The notes under the pieces are model-generated. The model worked only from the letters and a program-made list of their open reading frames with translations, made no database searches and was not told the origin of the DNA. The position numbers and the translations under genes were made by a program. From NCBI GenBank assembly GCA_028698585.1, contig JAQVWG010000010.1, positions 1-57,534 on the forward strand: a DNA stretch of 57,534 nucleotides, given 5' to 3'. Position 1 is the first letter of the stretch. Each line of letters opens with the position of its first letter. This document shows, piece after piece, positions 46,330-55,403 of this stretch. The stretch comes from Clostridia bacterium (GTDB lineage: Bacteria; Bacillota; Clostridia; Christensenellales; CAG-314).

Positions 46330-46532
46330 TAACTCGTAATCTCATCTTGACCGTCTGAGTTCATAGCACATACATGGTCTACTGAGGTAAACACCTATCT
46401 AATATAGAATTACAGATATTGCCACCTGCATGGTAATTGCATATTGCACCACTCGTAAGGTAATTACATTATTCTAGCAGAGGGTATAATAACTTGTAAT
46501 CTCAACTTAAACGTCGGAGCTCAAAAGCATTT
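46330..46532. repeat. Decayed direct repeat between whiA and dnaE
   Basis: 46330-46372 and 46490-46532 match at about 34 of 43 bases, with a period of 160 bp. Smaller ATTGCACC...GGTAATT copies lie near 46418 and 46443. No gene lies in 46246-46645. Confidence 0.7.
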
Positions 46533-46645
46533 ATATTGACAACTTAAGCTAAGGAAAAACAATAGAGAGTTACAAATAGCACCACTATATAGGTACGATA
46601 CCAGCATAATCAAAGGAAAACATACATAAGGAAAGCGATATAAGA

Positions 46646-49600
46646 ATGGGAGATTTTGTTCATCTACACGTGCATACAGAGTATAGTCTGCTTGACGGTG
46701 CATCGAGAATCAAGGATATTTTCGATCGGTGCCACCAGAAGGGGATGAAGGCTGTTGCTATAACCGATCACGGTAATATGTATGGTGCATATCAATTCTA
46801 TATTGCTGAACAAGAACGTATCAAGGCAATCAAAGAGGAGCAGGGTGATGAGGCTGCGCGGATTGCCAAGGATAATATGGTCAAGCCCATTATCGGTTGC
46901 GAGTTCTATGTGGTTGACAATATGCACAGGAAGGAAGGCAAGGTGGACAGAGAGTACTACCACCTTATTCTGCTCGCTAAAGATAACGAAGGATATAGCA
47001 ATCTCGTTAAACTCAATTCTTGCGCTTTTGTCGATGGATTCTACTATAAACCCCGAATTGATTTTGAATTACTCAAGCAACATAGCCGAGGGCTAATATG
47101 CCTGTCTGCCTGTATAGCCGGTGAGGTGCCACAACTTATACTGACTAATAGGGAAAGTGATGCAGAGCAGGTATTACTGGCATATAAACAATTATTCCAA
47201 GATGACTATTATTTAGAGTTGCAGGACCATGGTCTTGCAGAGGAAAGGTACGTTAATCCACGCTTAATTGCCCTAGCCAAGAAGCACGATATCGAATTGG
47301 TTGCAACCAACGACGTACACTACATTCAGCGAGCAGATGCAGAGGCGCACGACCTACTGCTGTGTGTACAGACAATTAAGGATTACGACGATCCAACCAG
47401 ACTGAGATTCGAAGGTACTGAGTATTACCTCAAAGAGCCTAAGGAAATGGAGGAATTGTTCTCATACATTCCGTCTGCTATTGAGAATACTGTCAAAATA
47501 GCGCAGAAGTGTAATGTTGAGATTAAGAAAGAACAGTTACTCCCTAACTACGTGCCACCGGACGGTAGTACGCCCGAACAGTTCTTGCGCAACCTCATGG
47601 AAGAAGGATTGGCAGAAAAATACGGTACGCCACTGCCACAGAACGTATTAGATAGAGCAGAATACGAGTTTCGCGTAATCAAGAAAATGGGCTTCATAGA
47701 ATACTATCTAATTGTGTGGGATTTCATACACTATGCAGAGAAAAACGGCATAGCTGTCGGCCCTGGTAGGGGAAGCGGTGCAAGTAGTATAGTCGCGTAC
47801 GCGGTTGGTATAACTAAAGTCGAGCCATTAAGATACGACCTGATTTTCGAGAGATTCCTCAACCCAGAAAGGGTATCTATGCCCGACTTCGATATAGACT
47901 TCTGTATGGACAGACGACAGGAAGTTATTAACTATGTAATGGACAAGTACGGTCACGATAACGTGGCGCAGATAATCACATTCGGCACAATGGCATCAAA
48001 GAATGCTATAAAGGATGTCGCAAGAGCGCTCAAAGTACCCTACGCTACAGTTGATAAGATAACCAAACTCATACCTAACGGAAGTAAGGCTAATATTAAA
48101 CAGATGTTAGGACTGGAGAAAGGTAAGAATGATGAAGACTGGACTTTGCCTGAACTCAAAGAGATATATACACAAGACTACCAAATGAAGCGTGCTATTG
48201 ACCTCGCTATGCAGTTGGAGGGATTGCCCAGACAGTCCAGCATGCATGCTGCCGGCGTCGTTATCTGTAAGGACCCTATAAGTGACCACGTACCACTCCA
48301 AAGAAAAGGCGATAGTATCACTACACAGTTCAACATGACGGAGGTAGAAAAGTTGGGATTACTCAAGATTGACTTCTTGGGGTTGACCAACCTTACCGAC
48401 ATAGATAAGGCAATCAGGGCAGTCAAGCAGAACAGAGGTATAGATATAGACTTTTCGACATGCACGTATGACGACCCCAAGGTATTCGAGTTGATATGCA
48501 GCGGCGACACGCGTGCTGTATTTCAACTGGAGTCTGGTGGCATGACTAGACTGATGAAGGAGTTGCAACCCACTCATTTAGAGGATATTATAGCAGGAAT
48601 ATCATTATTCCGTCCCGGTCCTATGGCATTCATCCCTGATTACATCAATGGCAAGCGTACACAGGGAGAGGTAACATATCTACACCCAATGCTTAAGAAT
48701 ATACTCAAGACAACGTATGGCTGTATGGTGTATCAAGAGCAAATAATGCAGATATGCAGAGAAATGGCAGGGTTCTCGTACGGGGACGCGGATGTTGTCA
48801 GGCGTGCTATGAGTAAGAAGAAGGCTAGCGAAATGGAGATTCAACGCAAATACTTCTTATATGGTAAGCCTGCTACCCCTGCAGAGAGAGCCAGAGGCAA
48901 GGCAGATGTTGAGGGTGCCATTGCACGTGGGGTTGATGAGAATATTGCTAACCAAGTGTTCGACAAAATGACCGACTTCGCACGATATGCATTTAATAAA
49001 CCACATGCAGCAGGCTACGCATATATTGCATATCAAACAGCGTATCTCAAATGCTACTTCTTGCCCGAGTTTATTGCGTCCATCCTTACCAACAGAATGA
49101 CTAAGATAGACGAGATTAAGAAGTACGTTGCATACGCCCAAGAGAAGGGAATCAAGGTTATAATACCCGATATCAATAAATCGTATGTGGGATTCACCGT
49201 TGATAATGGCGACATTCGTTTCGGTCTAGCAGCCATTAAGGGCGTAGGGGAGAATGCCATAGAACTGATTATACAGGAGAGAATGCAACACGGCTTATTC
49301 AAAAGTTTTGAGGACTTCTTGACTCGTATGGACAAGTATTCGTATAATAATCAACTGGAAAACCGTGTACTCAACAAGCGTTTAATCGAGAATATGATTA
49401 AGGGTGGTGCACTTGATAGCCTTGGGCTCAAGAGGGCGGAGATGATGGCTACCTATGAGCTGGTGCTGGACAGAATCAGCACTCAGCGCAAAGTGCGTGA
49501 GACGGGACAATTATCCATTACCGATTTATTGGGTGAGGACACTACTGTTGTTACCACTACCAACGAGAATATAAAGGAATACGGCCAAAAATATCTATTA

Positions 49601-50245
49601 GCACTAGAAAAAGAATCGCTAGGAATATGTATATCCGGCAATCCACTTATTGAGTACGCTGATAAACTTCGCTCTTACAACTTCAATACATCATACTTGA
49701 CAGTTGATAACGACGAGGATAGCAGACAACAATTGGAGAGTGATTGGAACAATAAGCGCGTGGTTATGGGCGGGTGTTTAAGTGAAGTCAAGAAGAGTAT
49801 TACCAGAGCAGGCAAGATGATGTGCTCTGCTAAACTAGAAGACCTATATGGCACCATATCAGTTTTGATTTTTGCTGGCAACTATGATAAGTACAAGAGC
49901 GCACTTGTTGATGACAATATGGTAACGATACAAGGCACCATATCTGCTAGAGCAGATGACGAAATCAAACTATTCATAGATAACATTGAAGTGTGGAAGG
50001 AAAACGATCACTCTGCGGTAACTTCGCAAAAAACATTGTATTTACGCATAGCCAAGAAGGATGAGGAGTTATATGACCAAATAACCTCCATATTATCTAA
50101 CTATGAGGGAGATAACAGGGTCATTTTGGTCATAGGGTCTGCAAAGTACAGCATGCCATTTACCGTAAGAGAGTGTGCAGGCATAATATACGAGTTGACT
50201 GCAAAACTGGGCGAACAGAATGTCAAGTTCGTTGAGCAAAAATAG
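46646..50245 (+). CDS. dnaE: DNA polymerase III alpha subunit
   Basis: 1199 residues, the replicative polymerase of the DnaE1 type. N-terminal PHP domain (VHLHVHTEYSLLDGASRI), palm with the catalytic acidic triad partly in MPDFDIDFC (about 413-420), then fingers (QITFGTMASKNAIKDVARAL), tandem helix-hairpin-helix and OB domain near the C-terminus. Complete and intact. AAGGAAAG precedes the ATG. Last of the murB-PHP-whiA-dnaE block, followed by an exact palindromic terminator. Confidence 0.97.
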   Translation: MGDFVHLHVHTEYSLLDGASRIKDIFDRCHQKGMKAVAITDHGNMYGAYQFYIAEQERIKAIKEEQGDEAARIAKDNMVKPIIGCEFYVVDNMHRKEGKVDREYYHLILLAKDNEGYSNLVKLNSCAFVDGFYYKPRIDFELLKQHSRGLICLSACIAGEVPQLILTNRESDAEQVLLAYKQLFQDDYYLELQDHGLAEERYVNPRLIALAKKHDIELVATNDVHYIQRADAEAHDLLLCVQTIKDYDDPTRLRFEGTEYYLKEPKEMEELFSYIPSAIENTVKIAQKCNVEIKKEQLLPNYVPPDGSTPEQFLRNLMEEGLAEKYGTPLPQNVLDRAEYEFRVIKKMGFIEYYLIVWDFIHYAEKNGIAVGPGRGSGASSIVAYAVGITKVEPLRYDLIFERFLNPERVSMPDFDIDFCMDRRQEVINYVMDKYGHDNVAQIITFGTMASKNAIKDVARALKVPYATVDKITKLIPNGSKANIKQMLGLEKGKNDEDWTLPELKEIYTQDYQMKRAIDLAMQLEGLPRQSSMHAAGVVICKDPISDHVPLQRKGDSITTQFNMTEVEKLGLLKIDFLGLTNLTDIDKAIRAVKQNRGIDIDFSTCTYDDPKVFELICSGDTRAVFQLESGGMTRLMKELQPTHLEDIIAGISLFRPGPMAFIPDYINGKRTQGEVTYLHPMLKNILKTTYGCMVYQEQIMQICREMAGFSYGDADVVRRAMSKKKASEMEIQRKYFLYGKPATPAERARGKADVEGAIARGVDENIANQVFDKMTDFARYAFNKPHAAGYAYIAYQTAYLKCYFLPEFIASILTNRMTKIDEIKKYVAYAQEKGIKVIIPDINKSYVGFTVDNGDIRFGLAAIKGVGENAIELIIQERMQHGLFKSFEDFLTRMDKYSYNNQLENRVLNKRLIENMIKGGALDSLGLKRAEMMATYELVLDRISTQRKVRETGQLSITDLLGEDTTVVTTTNENIKEYGQKYLLALEKESLGICISGNPLIEYADKLRSYNFNTSYLTVDNDEDSRQQLESDWNNKRVVMGGCLSEVKKSITRAGKMMCSAKLEDLYGTISVLIFAGNYDKYKSALVDDNMVTIQGTISARADDEIKLFIDNIEVWKENDHSAVTSQKTLYLRIAKKDEELYDQITSILSNYEGDNRVILVIGSAKYSMPFTVRECAGIIYELTAKLGEQNVKFVEQK

Positions 50246-50304
50246 TAAGTAGAATGTAGTACAAGGACAGAGCCAACAACGTGATTACGAGATATAATTA
50301 CACA

Positions 50305-50337
50305 CACCTTGAACATATGTTCAAGGTGCATTTTTTT
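50305..50337 (+). terminator. Terminator of dnaE
   Basis: CACCTTGAAC-ATAT-GTTCAAGGTG: the 24 bases 50305-50328 are fully self-complementary, followed by CA and seven T. Parent of the degenerate copies downstream. Confidence 0.92.
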
Positions 50338-50740
50338 GCAGTGGTGTGTACGCTCGTAGTCACACCGCAAAAACTGTTAAGTAATTATTAAGATAATACG
50401 ACCAGTATTAGTATTGTAGTGATTGACTCAGATGACGATTGACTAATTGCGAAATAGATAATTATCAACGACTGAGTCAGCAATTGAGATTGCTGGATAT
50501 ATTAAACACACACCTTGAATATACGTTCAAGGTGTCATAGTAGTCTGTGATTAATAGGCTATTTCCTTCGCACGGTAATCAAATCTGTGATATCTATATA
50601 GCTAACGTATACATTGAATATGCCTTCAAGGTGTTCGGCTTAGATTGATTTAATTGATAAGTGTTGCAGTGGCATTCATATCAACACAGCAACAATTTGT
50701 GAGTAATACGCATGCTAATTATGGTCAAGGTGTTAAATCG
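50305..50740. repeat. Four serial copies of the dnaE terminator
   Basis: After the intact hairpin, further copies appear at 50510-50535 (ACACCTTGAA...TTCAAGGTGT, 6-base loop), 50611-50634 (left arm ACATTGAA mutated) and about 50724-50736 (only GGTCAAGGTGTTA remains). They decay with distance. An inverted TGACTCAG/CTGAGTCA pair lies at about 50425/50472. No gene in this stretch. Confidence 0.85.
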
Positions 50741-50970
50741 GGCCATAATACTAAAGTGCAAGCTTATTTGCATGATATACTTAATTAAAGGAAATGAGTG
50801 GTTATTTCTACCGTATTACTTGGGTTGTTATTGTTAATTATTGTGATTAACTGGTGGGTTGCCCGTGCATAGGTAACCGAGTGAGGTAGTATATCTATCT
50901 ATTGAGTCTATTGTTAATAAGGCGCAACAGATACTAGCGAAAAAATACCCAATCGTTTTCTATTGAGTGC

Positions 50971-50999
50971 TTGACACAAAAGTGAACAGTGTTTACAAT
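50971..50999 (+). promoter_or_regulatory. Promoter with a long leader before the ABC exporter
   Basis: TTGACA (50971-50976), exact 17-base spacer, TACAAT (50994-50999). It would give a ~358-base leader before the ABC gene. That leader contains a 19-codon ORF at 51078 (MVIMPML...) and no recognised riboswitch. 50741-50970 shows nothing else. Confidence 0.6.
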
Positions 51000-51363
51000 A
51001 AATATCAGACTGTAAAGTATCATAAAAGAGATAATGCTGAAGGCGTGACTGACAACATACTAGTCTAGCGGAATAAATGGTAATCATGCCAATGCTAAGA
51101 CACATAAATGACAATCAATTAATACTTGAGAGATAGCGACAATGTCGACAAGTGCCGAGTAATGATGCAAACACACTGCGTTAATTTTAATATTGCATAT
51201 CCACTCGCCTGTTAGTTATTAATAGGCAACATTATCATAGGCGACAACTCAATTATTAAGTAGTGATTACGGTAACGAAACAAATGTAGTCTCCATTAAC
51301 CACAGTACAACAGGCAGTGGCAATCATAAATTAACGCAATAAATAGTTGATAGAGGTATATAG

Positions 51364-53124
51364 ATGAATACTAAGAGTCAAATAGGCAGGTTATTATCCT
51401 GCCTTAAGGGATACAGACTGTCCACTGTGCTGTGTCCGTTGTTTTTGGTAGGGGAGGTAGTACTAGAAATAATCATACCCTACCAGATGAGTCAAATGGT
51501 CAATCTTATATCTACGCTAGAAGGTAACATCATTACTGCTGATATTATATGGCAGATAGTACGCATGGGATTGATGATGATAATGTATAGTGTGATATCT
51601 TTAACGTGTGGTGCAGTATCCGCATACTTTGCGTCCAAGGCAGGCGTGGGTTTTGCCACCAACATAAGAAGAGAGATATTCGACAAAGTACAGTCATTTA
51701 GTTTTGCTAACATTGACGCATTCTCCACTTCTTCATTGATTACAAGGTGTACAACAGATATAGTCAACGTTCAGAACAGTTTCATACAGATACTGCGTAC
51801 GTGTACACGCTCACCATTAATGTTCATCCTCGCAGTAATTATGTCCTTCAAGGTGGGTGCTAATGTCGCTTGGATTTTCCTGCTGGTGATACCTATCCTG
51901 CTAGTTATTGGCGTAGTTGTGTTGAAAAAGGCATTTCCGTTGTTCCAAAGAATGTTAGGTAGTTATGATGAACTCAACTCCAGTGTTCAAGAGAATCTAA
52001 TAGGCATACGAGTAGTCAAGTCGTTCGTTAGAGAAGATTATGAGTATGACAAGTTCAATGTTAAGGCATCTAACGTTATGGACTTATCCATTAAGGCAGA
52101 GAGAGTAATGATAATTCTAATGCCTGCAATGCAGTTTCTAATGTATGTATGTAGAGTGGGAATTGTGGGCATAGGGGGTACTGCAGTTATGGGTGGCACA
52201 CTGCTGATAGGCAGTATGACGGCAATGCTAACGTTCGCCATACAGATACTTAACAGCCTGTTGATGTTGACAATGGTGTCCGTTGTATATATAACGAGCA
52301 AGGCAAGTATCGGCAGAATATGTGAGGTGTTGGATACCGCCAACGATATGCCAGATGGGGATATAGACACACCCATACAGGACGGTTCAGTCGTATTCGA
52401 AAATGTCAGCTTTGCATATAACGGCGATAACAGTAATCCAGTATTGACAGACATCAATCTTACTATCAACGGTGGAGAAACGGTGGGTATTATCGGTGGT
52501 ACGGGCGAAGGCAAGAGCAGCCTTGTTCAACTTATACCTAGACTGTACGAAGTCAGCAGTGGCAGTGTCAAAGTAGGCGGTATTGATGTGCGTAACTATA
52601 CCATGCATAACCTTAGAGAGAGCGTTGCCATGGTATTGCAAAAGAATGTATTGTTCAGTGGGACTATTATGGATAACTTGCGTTGGGGTAATCCTAATGC
52701 GACTTTTGAACAGATTCAAGATGCATGCGAAAGGGCACAAGCGGACAGTTTCATACGGTCATTTCCAGATGGATACAATACCGTTCTCGGTCAAGGGGGA
52801 GTCAATGTGTCCGGTGGGCAGAAACAGAGAATATGTATAGCACGAGCATTGCTTAAGAATCCCAGAATACTTATTCTTGATGATTCGACAAGCGCAGTTG
52901 ATATGAATACCGATAGGAAGATTCGAGAAGCATTCATGAATACTCTGCCCAATACAACCAAGATAATCATTGCTCAGAGAATAGCGTCTGTTATGAATGC
53001 AGACAAGATAATTGTGCTAGACGAGGGTAAAGTGGTATCTGTAGGTACGCACGAGCAACTACTGGCTACTAACCATATATATCAGGAAGTGTATTATTCA
53101 CAGACGCAGGAGGTGGCAGTATGA
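51364..53124 (+). CDS. ABC exporter half-transporter with degenerate ATP site
   Basis: 586 residues. Six membrane segments (ABC transporter type 1), then the ATPase domain: Walker A GGTGEGKSS (~378), signature VSGGQKQR, Walker B ILILDDSTS where the catalytic Glu is Asp, and IAQR where the switch His is Gln. These two substitutions mark the non-catalytic half of heterodimeric exporters such as TM287/288 and BmrC. It overlaps its partner by four bases (ATGA). Substrate unknown: drugs, lipids or peptides. The repeat protein at 55404 lies downstream but has its own promoters. Confidence 0.93.
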   Translation: MNTKSQIGRLLSCLKGYRLSTVLCPLFLVGEVVLEIIIPYQMSQMVNLISTLEGNIITADIIWQIVRMGLMMIMYSVISLTCGAVSAYFASKAGVGFATNIRREIFDKVQSFSFANIDAFSTSSLITRCTTDIVNVQNSFIQILRTCTRSPLMFILAVIMSFKVGANVAWIFLLVIPILLVIGVVVLKKAFPLFQRMLGSYDELNSSVQENLIGIRVVKSFVREDYEYDKFNVKASNVMDLSIKAERVMIILMPAMQFLMYVCRVGIVGIGGTAVMGGTLLIGSMTAMLTFAIQILNSLLMLTMVSVVYITSKASIGRICEVLDTANDMPDGDIDTPIQDGSVVFENVSFAYNGDNSNPVLTDINLTINGGETVGIIGGTGEGKSSLVQLIPRLYEVSSGSVKVGGIDVRNYTMHNLRESVAMVLQKNVLFSGTIMDNLRWGNPNATFEQIQDACERAQADSFIRSFPDGYNTVLGQGGVNVSGGQKQRICIARALLKNPRILILDDSTSAVDMNTDRKIREAFMNTLPNTTKIIIAQRIASVMNADKIIVLDEGKVVSVGTHEQLLATNHIYQEVYYSQTQEVAV

Positions 53125-55055
53125 GGAACATGTTCAGGGGTGGTGGTCGCCAAATGCAGGGATATGTGAATAAACCCAAGCACACCAAGGCGACTTTTGC
53201 CAGAATACTGTCTTATCTTAAACCATTTAAGGTCAAATTAATAATAGTTACCCTATTCATCATCATTACTGCAGGAGCCAACATAGCGGGAACATATATG
53301 CTTGAACCAATAGTAGACAATGCACTACAAGTGGTCAATCCCAGTTGCGATACATACGCATATTTCGCAAAAATGCTTATGCTCATGTCGGTAATCTATA
53401 TAATCGGCTCAATATGTAACTATATATACCAGTTACTGATGCTGAATATCAGCAATGGCATACTGCGTAATATACGTTTCGAGCTATTCAAGAATATGGA
53501 AAGGCTACCCATTGAGTACTTCGACAAGAGAACGCACGGAGAGATAATGTCCACATACGTTAACGATGTAGGGAGTATGAGGGAGTTGGTGGCAAGGGCT
53601 CTGCCGTCCTTCATACAATCAGGATGCATGATAGTAGGATTCTTTATTGCTATGATTGCGCTTAACTGGATGTTACTCATTATCTGTATAGTACAAACAG
53701 TAGCCAACATATTGACAATCAAGTTTATAGGCACCAAGAGCAGAGTAAATTACAAAAAACAACAGAAGGCACTCGCTATGGTTAATAGTCAGATTGAAGA
53801 GATAATGGAAGGGCAGAAAGTGGTCAAAGTGTTCAATCACGAGGCAAGGGCGAGAGAGCAATTCGAGGTGGTCAACAATCAACTAAGAGAGTGTGGCACC
53901 AAGGCCAACGTGTATGCAACAGTTTTGATGCCGATAATGGGCAATCTCGCTCACATATTCTACGCAATTATAGTCACTTTAGGTGTGTTAATGCTCTATA
54001 ACGCAACTAATGGGCTGTTCTATATGGGCCCTCTGTATGTGAGCATTAGTATAGGTGGATTGGTAACTTTTCTGGAGTTTTCGAGGAGATTCTCTATGCC
54101 TATTACCAACCTTTCTCAGCAGTTCAACTCCATTTTCCACGCACTGGCAGGCGCAGAGAGAGTATTCACTCTACTAGACGAGAAGGCCGAAGTAGATGAT
54201 GGTAGCGTTACCCTAGTCAACGCTGATTACGTAGGTGATTCCCTGGTCGAAAGTGATACCAGGACGGGCATCTGGGCATGGAGAATAAGGGAAAAAGACA
54301 ATTCAATTAAGTATGTTAAAGTGGAGGGTGATGTCGTAATCGAGAATGTCACTTTTGCATACGAAAAAGATAAAACAGTGCTTGATAACATTTCACTGTA
54401 TGCATTTAAAGGGCAAAAAATAGCCTTGGTTGGCTCAACAGGTGCGGGCAAGACAACTATAACCAATCTATTAACTAGATTTTATGACATCTCGCAAGGA
54501 ACAATTACTGTTGACGGTATAGACATCAAGGACATAGCAAAATCAGACTTGCGTAGGTCGCTTGCCATGGTGTTACAAGACACACATTTATTTACAGGTA
54601 CAGTCATGGAGAACATACGATATGGCAGGCTGAGCGCTACTGATGAGCAGTGTATCAATGCTGCTAAACTGGCTAATGCAGACTTCTTTATCTCACACTT
54701 GCCACTGGGATACAATACCATGCTAACTGCAGATGGTGATAACCTCTCACAAGGTCAAAGGCAACTGCTCAACATAGCAAGGGCTGCCGTTGCCGACCCA
54801 CCCATACTCATCCTTGACGAAGCAACCAGCAGTATCGACACACGCACAGAGAAGCTGATAGAAAAGGGTACTGACAAGTTAATGCAGGGCAGAACGGTGT
54901 TCTTAATTGCTCACAGATTGTCCACAGTGCGTAATGCAGACGCAATACTTGTTATGGAACAGGGCAAGAATATTGAGAGAGGTAATCATCAATCACTGCT
55001 CGCTCAACGAGGTAAGTACTATGAGTTATATACCGAGAAGGCAGAGTTGGATTAA
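53121..55055 (+). CDS. ABC exporter half-transporter with catalytic ATP site
   Basis: 644 residues. Six membrane segments then an ATPase domain: Walker A GSTGAGKTT, altered signature LSQGQRQL, Walker B ILILDEATS with the catalytic Glu, and IAHRLSTV with the switch His. The altered signature faces the partner's Walker A, exactly as in TM288-type subunits, so the pair has one working site. An insertion of about 35 residues (GDSLVESDTRTGIWAWRIREK region) precedes the ATPase domain. Coupled to the preceding gene by overlap. Confidence 0.93.
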   Translation: MRNMFRGGGRQMQGYVNKPKHTKATFARILSYLKPFKVKLIIVTLFIIITAGANIAGTYMLEPIVDNALQVVNPSCDTYAYFAKMLMLMSVIYIIGSICNYIYQLLMLNISNGILRNIRFELFKNMERLPIEYFDKRTHGEIMSTYVNDVGSMRELVARALPSFIQSGCMIVGFFIAMIALNWMLLIICIVQTVANILTIKFIGTKSRVNYKKQQKALAMVNSQIEEIMEGQKVVKVFNHEARAREQFEVVNNQLRECGTKANVYATVLMPIMGNLAHIFYAIIVTLGVLMLYNATNGLFYMGPLYVSISIGGLVTFLEFSRRFSMPITNLSQQFNSIFHALAGAERVFTLLDEKAEVDDGSVTLVNADYVGDSLVESDTRTGIWAWRIREKDNSIKYVKVEGDVVIENVTFAYEKDKTVLDNISLYAFKGQKIALVGSTGAGKTTITNLLTRFYDISQGTITVDGIDIKDIAKSDLRRSLAMVLQDTHLFTGTVMENIRYGRLSATDEQCINAAKLANADFFISHLPLGYNTMLTADGDNLSQGQRQLLNIARAAVADPPILILDEATSSIDTRTEKLIEKGTDKLMQGRTVFLIAHRLSTVRNADAILVMEQGKNIERGNHQSLLAQRGKYYELYTEKAELD

Positions 55056-55133
55056 TCACCTACACTAGTTTACCGTCAACCAAGCATAAGAGAAGCGAAA
55101 TAGTCTTAAGCAACAAAAAAAAACCAAATAATG

Positions 55134-55160
55134 CCAAAAAATATTTTTTAATATTTTTGG
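55134..55160 (+). terminator. AT-only hairpin after the ABC genes
   Basis: CCAAAAAATATT pairs with AATATTTTTGG (one base unequal). It lies 78 bases after the ABC stop inside a very AT-rich stretch and may terminate that operon. Confidence 0.45.
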
Positions 55161-55169
55161 AAAAAACTA

Positions 55170-55198
55170 TTGACATTTGTTTTTGATTGCTATACACT
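55170..55198 (+). promoter_or_regulatory. Upstream promoter of the repeat-protein gene
   Basis: TTGACA (55170-55175), 17 bases, TACACT (55193-55198). Just after it TGTGTGAA occurs twice, 11 bp apart (55210 and 55221), a possible regulator site. Confidence 0.5.
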
Positions 55199-55292
55199 AT
55201 TTCGCTTTTTGTGTGAAGATTGTGTGAAAATTGAGTTAAAACTTCTTCACAAAATATTTTTTTATTTTTTTAATATTGTTCTACTTTGATCG

Positions 55293-55322
55293 TTGACACC
55301 TTATTTTGTTATAGGCTATACT
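55293..55322 (+). promoter_or_regulatory. Proximal promoter of the repeat-protein gene
   Basis: TTGACA (55293-55298), 18 bases, TATACT (55317-55322), about 80 bases before the ATG, which is preceded by GGAGGG. Confidence 0.65.
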
Positions 55323-55403
55323 GAGTTATCGATAGTATTATTATATATACTATCTATGAATTAGTAAATATTATATATAATATATAACCTTACGGAGGGA
55401 ACT

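Noticed and set aside
1-50740. Insertion sequences or other mobile elements as source of the repeats
   Set aside because: Each repeat is specific to its neighbouring gene, has no inverted ends or open frame for a transposase and is not shared between loci.
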